23,444 nucleotides of DNA, taken from NCBI GenBank assembly GCA_904501625.1, contig CAJGBR010000020.1, positions 1 through 23,444 of the forward strand, read 5' to 3'. Both the position numbers and the translations under genes were made by a program. The stretch comes from an uncultured Rikenellaceae bacterium (lineage in GTDB: Bacteria > Bacteroidota > Bacteroidia > Bacteroidales > Rikenellaceae). A model generated the notes under the pieces. That model ran no database searches. It was not told the DNA's origin and saw only the letters and a program-made list of their open reading frames with translations. This document shows positions 15,566 to 23,444 of this stretch, in pieces; the stretch's first letter is position 1; the number at the start of each line of letters is the position of its first letter.

Positions 15566-15595
15566 CAAATGTAATGTTTTTTATTATAATGTCAA
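15566..15595 (-). promoter_or_regulatory. Promoter of the bifunctional acyltransferase gene
   Basis: On the minus strand TACATTTG (15573-15566) as -7 and TTG (15595-15593) as -33, 19 bp apart. The box lies 19 nt before the ATG at 15546. Confidence 0.65.
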
Positions 15596-15609
15596 GAAAA
15601 TGTTTGAAA

Positions 15610-17421
15610 TTACATTCCTGTAAGTTCGATTGTGTAGTCGTTTTTGTAATGAATAAGTTGCCAGCAATTGTTTTCAAATTTGCCAGTTGATGTTCTTGTG
15701 AAGTTATATGGCATCTGCAAAAACGAGAAACGTCCCATTGTGATATTTTCGGCAATATTGCCGTCGAGATTTGTTAAAAACAACATAGTTACATCATATC
15801 CGCGATATGCAAACGGAGTCGGAAGTGTATTAAATTTTTCGATGAACAGTTTGTCGAATGCTACTACTTTGGGATTACTACGGTCAACGTGGTAGTTGGT
15901 CGGGTAGGTTACATTCAACTTGAAATACAACTCCTTGTCAATATTAACGAATCGAGACAGACGCGATGAACCGAGTACGTGGATTCGCGGAACATTATTG
16001 CCACGAGCTGAGATGTTGTTTTGACTTGAACTGATGCGGGCCAGAATCTCTTCAGTCAGGGTTTCATCTGTCGATAGTGTAATTATTAGGTTGTCTTTTT
16101 CCGTTGACAGAGATTCATCAAAAACGGTGATTTCTGTATCGTCGTGATACTCTATTGTAGTCGTATTTTCGGGCAATAAAGGCAGTATCTCTGACGCAAA
16201 TTCCGAGTCTAGATTTTTGTCGGGACGAATCACAATGATATTTCTGTCGGTTTGTAGATAATGGCTGAGCAGTTTGGTGCGTTCCGATACGTTTGGTGCA
16301 ATCTGGAATACATTTGGCAGTTGTGTCGAAACCTGTGCAAGTGGTGAAACGATCGGGATGTTGTGTCGCATTGCGAATGTTGCAGCAACCTCGAATGTAT
16401 CGTCATAAACAGGTCCGATGAATAGGTTAACCGATTCGAATTCCGGGTGGCTCAGAGTATGAAGAACCTTACTCGCAGATTTTTCGGTATCAACAATTGT
16501 GACCGAAATATTCATATTATCGTGACGTAGTTCGTCAAGTGCAATCAACACTCCGCGATAGAAGTCAACAAATGAACTGTTAGTCTTGCCATTTGTCGTC
16601 ATTGGCAACATCAGAGCAATGCGAAAGGCATTATCTTCACTGCTTTGCGGATTGCTGAAAGTGAACTCTTGTTGGTTGCCAACATTTTCACTTTGAACAC
16701 TTTGCTCAGACTCAATGGGATTTTGGGGCTCTATTTTTTCCTCTGTGATTTCAGAAGTTTTGGGCAGTTTTACGATTGCTCCGATTTTCAGTCCGTCATT
16801 TGCGACTTCAGGGTTGAGTTCGAGGAAACGTTCTTCAGTGATCCCATACTGACGGCTCAATCCGTAGATGGTCTCCTTACTCTTTACAACGTGGTGTAGG
16901 TAGTGATCCGAAAAGTTATCGAGGTGTTTGCTATATTGTGCAATCTCTCTGTCCAGCGAATGGCTGTCAGAAGAACCGATGTTTTTACGGCGAATCAACA
17001 ATTTTTTACCGATGCCCAAAGTGACAGGGTCAGCCTCTTCGTTGTCAGCCATCAGGTCTGAAATTGATATGTCATATTTTTTTGCAATGGCGTAGAGTGT
17101 TTCACCAGCAGCAATAGTATGTTCAATGAAATTTCTGCGGATTGCACGTCTTGTCATATATTTACTTGCAGGTTGCACTGGAATTTTCAGCATTTGTCCT
17201 GGTCGGAGTATCTCAATAGCCATAGGATTTTCATCAACAATATCTCTTGGCAAAACGTTATATCTGCGTGAGATTGACGAAACAGTCTCACCCGAAACAA
17301 TGGTGTGGATATAGTAATTCTTCTCTCCGATTTTGATGATAGTATTTTCAGATTTGTTCTGAGCTACGGCCACAGCAGCGTTCAATGCCAGAAAAATAAT
17401 CAGAAATATAAGTCTATTCAT
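15610..17421 (-). CDS. Secreted protein with three LysM domains and a periplasmic-binding-protein-like domain
   Basis: A 603-residue exported protein. Residues 1-21 are a signal peptide (hydrophobic core, AVAVAQ cleavage region, no lipobox cysteine). Three LysM domains follow at about 36-81 (HTIVSGETVSSISRRY), 98-145 (HTIAAGETLYAIAKKY) and 175-220 (HVVKSKETIYGLSRQY), each about 45 residues. A low-complexity Glu/Gln/Ser linker (about 222-262) leads to a type I periplasmic-binding-protein fold from FRIALMLPMTT (about 267) to the end, with FVDFYRGVLIALDEL and NLFIGPVYDDT. LysM binds peptidoglycan. The C-terminal domain resembles Leu/Ile/Val-type receptors and also the C-terminal part of LpoA. 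No transporter gene is beside it, so a cell-wall role is as likely as ligand sensing. Confidence 0.82.
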   Translation of the reverse strand: MNRLIFLIIFLALNAAVAVAQNKSENTIIKIGEKNYYIHTIVSGETVSSISRRYNVLPRDIVDENPMAIEILRPGQMLKIPVQPASKYMTRRAIRRNFIEHTIAAGETLYAIAKKYDISISDLMADNEEADPVTLGIGKKLLIRRKNIGSSDSHSLDREIAQYSKHLDNFSDHYLHHVVKSKETIYGLSRQYGITEERFLELNPEVANDGLKIGAIVKLPKTSEITEEKIEPQNPIESEQSVQSENVGNQQEFTFSNPQSSEDNAFRIALMLPMTTNGKTNSSFVDFYRGVLIALDELRHDNMNISVTIVDTEKSASKVLHTLSHPEFESVNLFIGPVYDDTFEVAATFAMRHNIPIVSPLAQVSTQLPNVFQIAPNVSERTKLLSHYLQTDRNIIVIRPDKNLDSEFASEILPLLPENTTTIEYHDDTEITVFDESLSTEKDNLIITLSTDETLTEEILARISSSQNNISARGNNVPRIHVLGSSRLSRFVNIDKELYFKLNVTYPTNYHVDRSNPKVVAFDKLFIEKFNTLPTPFAYRGYDVTMLFLTNLDGNIAENITMGRFSFLQMPYNFTRTSTGKFENNCWQLIHYKNDYTIELTGM

Positions 17422-17448
17422 AAGATAAGTCTATTATTGTTTTGGTTG

Positions 17449-17456
17449 CAAATATA
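17449..17456 (-). promoter_or_regulatory. Promoter -7 box of the LysM protein gene
   Basis: On the minus strand TATATTTG fits TAnnTTTG and lies 27 nt before the ATG at 17421. No clear -33 box is seen. Confidence 0.5.
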
Positions 17457-17611
17457 ATCATAATATTTATACACTCGACCTGAATCTCTATAAATGGCGG
17501 ATTTCAAACGACTAATGGCATATTTCGTACCGAGTTATGCAAATTTAACTTAAAAGTATGCTTATTGGTGTTTTTATTGGAATTTTAAGACGTAAATTGG
17601 TTATTATTTAC

Positions 17612-17619
17612 TACTTTTG
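17612..17619 (+). promoter_or_regulatory. Promoter -7 box of the glycan locus
   Basis: TACTTTTG fits TAnnTTTG and is followed by GCAC, a context seen at several strong Bacteroidetes promoters. No well-spaced -33 box is visible. The resulting leader is about 90 nt. Confidence 0.5.
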
Positions 17620-17717
17620 CACAATTGTATCCACTTGTTGACGACTTGTGGCTGTGGGGAATTGCAACGTGTCTTAGCAGTGAATAAAAAATTGATTCTG
17701 AGTAATTTGATATTGCA

Positions 17718-19229
17718 ATGGTAGAAAACAAAAAGATTGGTAAAACAAATCGTAATGATGCTGGATTGTACAAAAGTACATTCAAATCTACGCTTGTTTA
17801 TGGCAGTGTCAAGTTATTTACAATCTTGATTAAGGTCTTGAGAGTGAAAATTGTGGCAATAATTTTAGGACCGACGGGAATGGGGATACAATCTTTGTTG
17901 GGCAATCTGTTGTCTACGTTGCATCAGTTTACGACGTTCGGAATTTATCAAAGTTCGGTTCGAGATATCTCATATAACGCAGCACATTCACAGGAAAAAA
18001 CTGAAGATACAATCCGAGCACTTAATACGTTGGCCTTTCTGTTCGGATTGTTGGGTTTGTTAATATGTATCTGCTTCTCGGGACAGTTAAGTCAGTATGT
18101 GTTTGGTGACAGAAATTACTCGTTTGCCGTAATACTGGTTGGTATTGCACTGTTATTCGAATCGATATATAGCGGGAAAATTGCAGTATTTCAGGGACTC
18201 AGAAAGATAAAATCATTGGCGAGTGCTTCGCTTATTGGAGGAGTTGCAGGTCTGGCTGTATGCTGGCCGTTGTACTATCATTTTGGCGAAAAGGCAATTC
18301 CGTATGTGCTGGTCTGCAGTACGATTGTGATATTCTTGTCATACTTTATCTTCAGTCGGCGACTCAAACCGCACGTGCCGGATTCGATGGTATTCGGGAA
18401 AAAACTGAAAGAGTTCGGAACTCCAATCGTGAAACTCGGAACAATACTGATGTTCAGCAACGGACTGATGACAATCTACTCATTGGTCTTGAATACATTC
18501 ATCAGAGAGGTCGGAAGCATTACAGATGTTGGTCTGTTTGGAGGAGCATCGACTGCCACGTACGGATGTATAACGGTTTTGGTGTCGGTTCTGGCATCTG
18601 ATCTTTATCCTCGATTGGCAGCCGTGGTTAACGATAAGGAAAAATTTGATAAGATGGTCAATTCCCAACTCGAACTGCTGTTACAGATTGCAGTTCCTGT
18701 AGTATGCTTTTTGACGATTTTTCCGAAATTTATTGTGAGTCTGTTGTTGTCAAGCAGTTACTATGTTGTTATTCCGTTGGTGCAACTGATGGCAATGTCG
18801 TTGATATTCAGAATTATCTGGCACACCTTCTCGTTTGTAATCCTCGCACACGGACATAAAAATACTTATTTCGTGTATGATGCAATTATCGGAAACGGAT
18901 TGAACTTTGTGATGAATATGGTTGCCTATTACTTCTGGGGACTAGATGGTTTGGCATACTCGTATGTCTGTGGAGCCGTGTCGATGACCATCATTCTGTA
19001 CTGTCTGATGAGATTCAAATACAAACTGAGACTCAATACTGACCTAAAATTGCAGATTCTTGCATTTGTGGCTATTGCCGTGTTGTCATATTTTGTAAGA
19101 ATATGGTCCGATGGTCAAACGCTGATACCTTCACTTGTACTATTGGCGTCTGTGTGTGTAATGTCACTATATATGCTTAATAAAAAAATCGGCCTTGTCG
19201 AAATGATTAAATCTAAACTTAAAAGATGA
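17718..19229 (+). CDS. Wzx-type polysaccharide flippase (MOP superfamily)
   Basis: A 503-residue integral membrane protein with about 12-14 hydrophobic segments from residue 28 on. The N-terminal part has the polysaccharide-exporter pattern STLVYGSVKLFTILIKVLRVKIVAIILGP broken here only by being membrane-embedded, with GPTGMGIQSLLGNL after the first helix. Such proteins flip undecaprenyl-linked repeat units across the inner membrane. It is the first gene of the locus and its stop overlaps the start of the polymerase gene (ATGA at 19226), so flippase and polymerase are translationally coupled. Repeat-unit identity cannot be predicted. Confidence 0.85.
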   Translation: MVENKKIGKTNRNDAGLYKSTFKSTLVYGSVKLFTILIKVLRVKIVAIILGPTGMGIQSLLGNLLSTLHQFTTFGIYQSSVRDISYNAAHSQEKTEDTIRALNTLAFLFGLLGLLICICFSGQLSQYVFGDRNYSFAVILVGIALLFESIYSGKIAVFQGLRKIKSLASASLIGGVAGLAVCWPLYYHFGEKAIPYVLVCSTIVIFLSYFIFSRRLKPHVPDSMVFGKKLKEFGTPIVKLGTILMFSNGLMTIYSLVLNTFIREVGSITDVGLFGGASTATYGCITVLVSVLASDLYPRLAAVVNDKEKFDKMVNSQLELLLQIAVPVVCFLTIFPKFIVSLLLSSSYYVVIPLVQLMAMSLIFRIIWHTFSFVILAHGHKNTYFVYDAIIGNGLNFVMNMVAYYFWGLDGLAYSYVCGAVSMTIILYCLMRFKYKLRLNTDLKLQILAFVAIAVLSYFVRIWSDGQTLIPSLVLLASVCVMSLYMLNKKIGLVEMIKSKLKR

Positions 19230-20488
19230 TGGAGAGTCCGATAACTAATAAGGTGAAAAAATTGCCGATAAAGGTGATGCTTAGTTTTTTGATAATGACT
19301 GAAGTGTTATTCTTTATCGCACCACAAAACTGGAGAATTAACAATTATGAACTTGTAACCCTGTTTTTTTTGGTGGTGAACGTTGCATTGTGGCTCGGAT
19401 ACAATGCCGGAATAAAGTCTCGTCGTGCTAATCGACCCTCTGGTTCCGTAAATCTGAACATCGTGAAATGGATAATATTATTGTCGGTGCCGGCAATGAT
19501 GTTCCAAATATATTCGTCGTTCGGAACAGTGTCGCTGAGTTCGGTGGCTGCATCCGTCAGAGCAGGACTCTCAGATGCGGGTGAAGCATACTACGGTCGA
19601 AGTGGCGGCGGTGATGGTGGTGGAGTCAATATGTTCAATTTTATGATTAATATGTTATTCTCGCCGTTGGTTTATTGCAGTTTTACGCTGGGAGTATATT
19701 ATTTCAAAAAATTGGAAAAAAAGATTCGGATTGTGTTGATTTTTCTGATTGCTCTAGAGTTGTCTCGTTGGTTTGCAATTGGTGTGCGAAAGGGTGTGAT
19801 GGATATGATTATCATAATCTCAGCGGCATATATTGCGGGTAATTCACAACTGATAAACAATCGCGTGCTATTTGGTAAGATTAAACTCGGAGTCGGAATA
19901 ATGGTGGGCTTGTTTGTGGCATATTTCCTGATATCTAATCTATCCCGACACGCACAGGATTCGTTTGTCGACGCAGCAGCAAGTTATAATGTGACAGGAT
20001 TTTATCAGAATCTGCCGAGGGCAATGGTCTATCCACTTTACTCGATATGTAGTTATCTCTGTCAGGGATATTATGCATTGGCAAAGGCCCTGGAGGTTGG
20101 ATTTATTTACCCTGATCTGCTGGCAACAAACTTCTTCACGATAAACGTAGCCGAACGTTTCGGTCTGAATCCAATAGAAAATAGTTATATCAGTATACTG
20201 TATAATAGGTTCAATATCGATCCGTTTGTCAATTGGCACTCAATATATGTGTGGTTGGCCAATGGATTTACTTTTTTGGGAGTGCCTGTGTTTATATATA
20301 TAGTAGGTTATTTGTTCGGGAAAATGTGGATTCACGTTGTGCGGGGCAACTCGTTGATTGCAGTGCCTTTCTTCGTGATACTGACACAGATGATTTTCTA
20401 CTTTTTTGCAAATAATCAAATATTCTCATTTTCGTTTCCGGTAATTGCCGTATTGATATTCCTTTACTATGTCAAGATCAGAATATGA
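19226..20488 (+). CDS. Wzy-like O-antigen/capsule repeat-unit polymerase
   Basis: A 420-residue membrane protein with about ten hydrophobic helices (first at about 17-32, last at about 400-418). This layout, with a larger exported loop and weak sequence conservation, is typical of Wzy polymerases, which join flipped repeat units in the periplasm. The call rests on topology and position between a flippase and a glycosyltransferase. A Gly-rich stretch, SGGGDGGGVN (about 128-137), is encoded by GGN codons, and a run of eight T lies at codons 47-49. Two adjacent ATG codons could start it; the first gives the ATGA overlap with wzx. Its stop overlaps the next start in the same way. Confidence 0.72.
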   Translation: MMESPITNKVKKLPIKVMLSFLIMTEVLFFIAPQNWRINNYELVTLFFLVVNVALWLGYNAGIKSRRANRPSGSVNLNIVKWIILLSVPAMMFQIYSSFGTVSLSSVAASVRAGLSDAGEAYYGRSGGGDGGGVNMFNFMINMLFSPLVYCSFTLGVYYFKKLEKKIRIVLIFLIALELSRWFAIGVRKGVMDMIIIISAAYIAGNSQLINNRVLFGKIKLGVGIMVGLFVAYFLISNLSRHAQDSFVDAAASYNVTGFYQNLPRAMVYPLYSICSYLCQGYYALAKALEVGFIYPDLLATNFFTINVAERFGLNPIENSYISILYNRFNIDPFVNWHSIYVWLANGFTFLGVPVFIYIVGYLFGKMWIHVVRGNSLIAVPFFVILTQMIFYFFANNQIFSFSFPVIAVLIFLYYVKIRI

Positions 20489-21756
20489 AAGTTTTGTTGA
20501 TAGCAAGTAATCCGTTCTCGAAGATTGCCAATAACGGGAAAACATTCGAGTCGATGTTCTCAGGATTTAGGTCTGAGGATATCGCACAGTTGTATTTCTC
20601 GGGATATAGACCCGATTTCGATTATTGCAGTAACTATTTCCGTATAACCGATGTCGATATATTGAGGTCTCTTAAGGGTAGCAAAACGTGTGGAAGAGAG
20701 GTCGAATTTTATAAAGGTGGGAAAAATAGCCGAAATCGTAAGGATTTGCAGTTTGTGGAGAATATGAAAAAATACATATCTCCGTGGTGCAGAGATTTTT
20801 TGTGGAAAACCAAACGCTGGAAAACAAAAGAACTTGAGGATTGGTACCGCAGATTTGCTCCGGATGTGGTAGTGTTTGTGGGAGGTCCATATGGATTCGT
20901 GAGTGATATTGCAATCCATATCGCAGAGGATCTGAAAGTGCCACTTGTTGAGTTTTATACAGATGATTATCTGCTGTATTCTATAAAACGCAATCTGTTT
21001 TATTGGTTCGAGAAGAGACGATTGCAAAAGATATTTCGAAGATCTGTAAGTCATTCTCAGTTGCATTTTGCCATCGGAGATCAGATGGCTAAAGAGTATT
21101 CTGATTATTTCGGATGTAAGTTCCTGCCAATAATGAATTCGGTGCCTGTGAGAGAGTTCAGAGAGTATCCCAATCACGAGAAATTGGTGGTTTCCTATTT
21201 TGGTGGATTACACCTCCATCGTTGGAAGATGATATGTCGTCTGTCGCGTCTGATTGAGGATAGGGCTGAAGTTAGAGTCTATTCTATGGCAAAACTATCA
21301 GACGCAGAAAGTGCCGAATTCGAATCTTCAGGTGTGAAATTCTGTGGCGGAGTGTCGGGCGATATGCTTTGGGAGAAAATATATGAGAGTGACGTGCTGT
21401 TACACATAGAGAGTGATGATAAATATCTGCGTAAACTGACTGGGTTGTCGGTGTCGACAAAGATCCCGGAGTATCTTATGTCGGGACGTCCCGTGCTGGG
21501 ATACGGTCCAGAGGAGGTCGCTTCGATGAGATTGCTCAATGATAATGGCGTTGGAGTAGTGATATCGAGTGAAAATAATGATGAACTTGTTGTCTGTCAA
21601 ATTGAGAAACTGCTCGTAAATTATCGCACGCGAGCAGAAATCGGGAAACGAGGTTATGAGTTCTGTGTGGAAAAATTTGATAACAAAAAGGTCGTGGCAG
21701 AGTTTATGGAGGCCATAAATGATGTGGTGAAGAGATATAACTCTCACAAGAAATGA
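20485..21756 (+). CDS. GT-B glycosyltransferase (GT4-like)
   Basis: A 423-residue cytosolic glycosyltransferase, probably building the lipid-linked repeat unit. The N terminus MKVLLIASNPFSK is the first Rossmann strand. A second one, APDVVVFVGGPYGF, lies around residues 128-141. The donor-binding half starts with LVVSYFGGLHLHRW (about 234-247), and near its end STKIPEYLMSGRPVLGYGPE contains the region that binds the nucleotide sugar in GT4-type enzymes. The last 25 residues are a helix returning to the first domain. Donor and acceptor are unknown. It is coupled to the polymerase gene by ATGA and is followed by an 81-base gap with a new promoter. Confidence 0.8.
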   Translation: MKVLLIASNPFSKIANNGKTFESMFSGFRSEDIAQLYFSGYRPDFDYCSNYFRITDVDILRSLKGSKTCGREVEFYKGGKNSRNRKDLQFVENMKKYISPWCRDFLWKTKRWKTKELEDWYRRFAPDVVVFVGGPYGFVSDIAIHIAEDLKVPLVEFYTDDYLLYSIKRNLFYWFEKRRLQKIFRRSVSHSQLHFAIGDQMAKEYSDYFGCKFLPIMNSVPVREFREYPNHEKLVVSYFGGLHLHRWKMICRLSRLIEDRAEVRVYSMAKLSDAESAEFESSGVKFCGGVSGDMLWEKIYESDVLLHIESDDKYLRKLTGLSVSTKIPEYLMSGRPVLGYGPEEVASMRLLNDNGVGVVISSENNDELVVCQIEKLLVNYRTRAEIGKRGYEFCVEKFDNKKVVAEFMEAINDVVKRYNSHKK

Positions 21757-21797
21757 AAATAAAAGATATAAACAAGATAAGGTCAATTAAAAAAAGT

Positions 21798-21805
21798 TAC
21801 CTTTG
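21798..21805 (+). promoter_or_regulatory. Internal promoter -7 box before capE
   Basis: TACCTTTG fits TAnnTTTG, 32 nt before the ATG at 21838. No clear -33 TTTG is seen. It would let the nucleotide-sugar genes be transcribed independently of the wzx-wzy-GT unit. Confidence 0.5.
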
Positions 21806-21837
21806 TGCCATAATTTTGATGATAAAAAACATAGCGT

Positions 21838-22911
21838 ATGTCTATATTTAAAGATAAAATATTGCTGATAACAGGAGGAACAGGCTCATTTGGTAATGCA
21901 GTTCTGAGAAGATTTATTGATAGTGATATCAAAGAAATCAGAATTTTTTCTCGCGATGAGAAAAAACAAGATGATATGCGTCATCAGTTGCAGAATCCTA
22001 AAGTTAAGTTCTATATCGGAAACGTGAGAGAAAAAGCCTCTGTCGATGTGGCAATGCGTGGAGTTGACTATGTATTTGCAGCTGCAGCATTGAAACAGGT
22101 GCCGTCGTGCGAGTTTTTCCCTATGGAGGCAACAATGACAAACGTGGTTGGTACGAATAATGTCTTGTTGTCGGCTATAGAACATAATGTCAAAAATGTT
22201 GTTGTTTTGTCAACCGATAAGGCAGCTTACCCGATAAATGCAATGGGAATTTCAAAGGCTCTGATGGAAAAAGTAGCTATTGCAAAGGGTCGTGAATTGG
22301 GTGATAATGCAGCAACTACAATTTGTTGTACACGTTATGGAAACGTAATGGCATCGCGAGGCTCGGTGATTCCGTTGTGGGTTGATCAGATTATGTCTGG
22401 TAATCCGATAACAATTACCGATCCCAATATGACGCGATTTATGATGACCCTCGATGATGCAGTAGACCTTGTTCTGTATGCGTTTGAGCACGGTCATAAT
22501 GGCGATTTGTTTGTGCAGAAAGCTCCGGCAGCAACTCTGTCGACACTTGCAAAGGCATTGAAAAAGGTCTATTCGCGAATTGATCCGAAGTATGGTTGTG
22601 TAGAGGAGAAAATTATCGGTACGCGTCACGGAGAAAAACTCTATGAAACACTTGTCACTCGTGAAGAGATGGCTAATGCTGTCGATATGGGAGACTACTA
22701 CTGCATACCGTGTGATACACGAGATCTGAATTACGATAAGTTTATCAGCAGTGGTAATGAAAAAATATCTCAAATTGATGATTATCATTCACACAATACT
22801 AAATTGTTGGACGTTGATGAGATGGTTGAATTGTTGTTGAAACTGCGATTTGTCCGTGAAGATTTGGGATTGCAACCAAGAGCTAAAACAAAAGATATTC
22901 GTAGCGAGTAA
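21838..22911 (+). CDS. capE: UDP-N-acetylglucosamine 4,6-dehydratase/5-epimerase, CapE/FnlA type
   Basis: A 357-residue extended short-chain dehydrogenase of the polysaccharide-biosynthesis type. It has the NAD(P)-binding TGGTGSFG (12-19), AAALKQVPSCEFFPMEAT, and the active-site block STDKAAYPINAMGISK (125-140). Where classical SDR enzymes have YxxxK, this block has M136 and K140, as in CapE and its relatives. TRYGNVMASRGSVIP and GTRHGEKLYETL are further family signatures. CapE starts UDP-L-FucNAc synthesis by removing water from UDP-GlcNAc and inverting C5. The capF start five bases downstream supports this over the PseB/FlaA1 role. Normal length, cytosolic. Confidence 0.9.
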   Translation: MSIFKDKILLITGGTGSFGNAVLRRFIDSDIKEIRIFSRDEKKQDDMRHQLQNPKVKFYIGNVREKASVDVAMRGVDYVFAAAALKQVPSCEFFPMEATMTNVVGTNNVLLSAIEHNVKNVVVLSTDKAAYPINAMGISKALMEKVAIAKGRELGDNAATTICCTRYGNVMASRGSVIPLWVDQIMSGNPITITDPNMTRFMMTLDDAVDLVLYAFEHGHNGDLFVQKAPAATLSTLAKALKKVYSRIDPKYGCVEEKIIGTRHGEKLYETLVTREEMANAVDMGDYYCIPCDTRDLNYDKFISSGNEKISQIDDYHSHNTKLLDVDEMVELLLKLRFVREDLGLQPRAKTKDIRSE

Positions 22912-22916
22912 TCATT

Positions 22917-23318
22917 ATGAAGATATTAGTGACGGGAGCTAAAGGTTTTGTCGGAAAAAATCTTGTTGCTCAGTTGAAAAATATACGTGACGGCAAGGCC
23001 AGATGTTATGGCGATTTGGTAGTCGATCAAGTGTTCGAGTATGATGTTGATTCAACGTCAGATGAACTTGATAAATATTGTGCAGAGGCTGATTTCGTGT
23101 TTAATCTGGCAGGTGTGAACCGTCCAAAGGAGCAAACCGAATTTATGAATGTGAATTTCGGATTTGCAACAGAATTGTTGGATAACCTTAAGAAACATAA
23201 TAACAATTGTCCAGTAATGTTATCAAGTTCAATTCAGGCAACATTAATGGGCCGTTTCGGTGATAGCCCATATGGACGAAGCAAAAAAGCTGGAGAAGAA
23301 TTGTTCTTTGAATATTCT
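22917..23318 (+). CDS. capF: CapF-type NAD-dependent reductase, N-terminal part only
   Basis: CapF/FnlB reduces the 4-keto sugar made by CapE on the way to UDP-L-FucNAc. The first ~134 residues fit well: GAKGFVGKNL (7-16), FNLAGVNRPKEQTEF, SSSIQAT and the SDR pair Y119/K123 in SPYGRSKKAGEE. After EELFFEYS the family sequence should continue into a strand ending RFPN or RWPN and then FGKWC. Here it turns into SKVSASKISFPFSLF, a phenylalanine- and serine-rich string that stops at 23432. Full CapF proteins have about 370 residues including a cupin domain, so about two thirds is missing. The break is placed between about 23310 and 23325 and probably reflects a chimeric contig end. Confidence 0.8.
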
Positions 23319-23443
23319 TCAAAAGTATCTGCATCTAAAATTTCCTTTCCGTTTTCGCTTTTTCCTATCAACGCCTCGTCTTTTTCAAACGCCACGCTAA
23401 TTTTTAAGCCGTATTTTTCAAAGCCTCTATAATCTAAAAGAGC
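23316..23443 (-). CDS. Fragment of an unrelated protein on the opposite strand, cut by window edge
   Basis: From 23443 leftward the minus strand is open for about 43 codons. It gives a normal-looking soluble sequence rich in Glu and Lys, including LLDYRGFEKYGLKISVAFEK and then DEALIGKSENGKEILDADTF. Codon choice (GCG, GAG, AGC and ATA beside many AAA and GAA) differs from the flanking capF. The plus-strand translation of the same bases is Phe/Ser/Pro-rich, the usual look of the antisense of a gene. I do not recognise the family. The frame has no start here and its continuation into the antisense of capF is meaningless. Confidence 0.5.
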
Positions 23444-23444
23444 T

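Larger units (their letters stand above)
17422..17717. other. Divergent intergenic region between the LysM gene and the glycan locus
   Basis: These 296 bases hold the -7 boxes of both flanking genes, plus another TAAATTTG on the minus strand (17547-17540) without a good -33 partner. The wzx leader downstream of 17619 is about 90 nt long, longer than other leaders in this window. It contains only weak potential pairing (CCAC 17631-17634 with GTGG 17648-17651). I see no JUMPstart/ops-like element, RNA gene or repeat. Confidence 0.5.

Noticed and set aside
17558..17641. A 27-codon open frame on the plus strand (MLIGVFIGILRR...) upstream of the flippase gene
   Set aside because: It spans the TACTTTTG promoter box, so it would not be transcribed from that promoter. 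It has no promoter or ribosome site of its own, and its hydrophobic makeup is expected from AT-rich DNA.
17626..17717. A structured regulatory RNA or riboswitch in the wzx leader
   Set aside because: Only a 4-bp pairing (CCAC/GTGG) and scattered short matches are visible, and no known riboswitch motif was recognised.
23319..23432. The plus-strand reading frame that extends capF to a stop at 23432
   Set aside because: After the break the residues match no part of CapF and look like the antisense of a gene; the stop is accidental.
1..23444. CRISPR arrays, insertion sequences, phage or toxin-antitoxin genes
   Set aside because: No regularly spaced repeats, transposase, integrase, phage structural genes or typical small gene pairs were found on either strand.

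Overview
The window looks like a chromosomal segment of a Bacteroidetes bacterium, most likely order Bacteroidales. The evidence is the promoter grammar: almost every transcription unit starts downstream of a TAnnTTTG -7 box, several with a TTTG/TTG -33 box, and there are no strong Shine-Dalgarno sequences. The gene families agree (divergent dnaE, YugP peptidase, a fused PlsC/OlsB-type acyltransferase, a LysM/receptor-like protein, a Wzx/Wzy glycan locus with CapE/CapF). The species cannot be named from the sequence.

Layout. (1) 1-57: the 5' part of a minus-strand tRNA-Arg(ACG), cut by the window edge. (2) 186-3499, plus: dnaX, a ThiF/MoeB-like E1 enzyme and a fucosyltransferase-like protein, closely spaced as one operon. 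(3) 3496-4554, minus: a small DUF2007-like protein and a YugP-type membrane zinc peptidase. (4) 4671-8766, plus: dnaE (replicative polymerase alpha) and trxA (thioredoxin), followed by two hairpins. (5) 8855-13657, minus: iorA-iorB-aminotransferase-CoA transferase, a compact operon that interconverts aromatic amino acids, aryl-pyruvates, arylacetyl-CoA and arylacetates. (6) 13783-15546, minus: a two-domain acyltransferase, candidate bifunctional glycine/ornithine-lipid synthase. (7) 15610-17421, minus: a secreted protein with three LysM domains and a periplasmic-binding-protein-like domain. (8) 17718 to about 23318, plus: the start of a surface glycan locus (Wzx flippase, Wzy polymerase, GT-B glycosyltransferase, then CapE and CapF of the UDP-L-FucNAc pathway).

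The most interesting signals are two. First, dnaX carries an in-frame run of ten A exactly at the end of the clamp-loader core, and both alternative frames stop within three codons. This is what a transcriptional-slippage or frameshift site making a short gamma-type subunit should look like. A second slippery heptamer of the E. coli dnaX type lies further downstream. Second, capF loses its family sequence near 23318, and the last ~125 bases read as an open fragment of an unrelated protein on the opposite strand. This is best explained by a chimeric contig end, less likely by a real rearrangement. No CRISPR array, insertion sequence, integrase or rRNA was seen.
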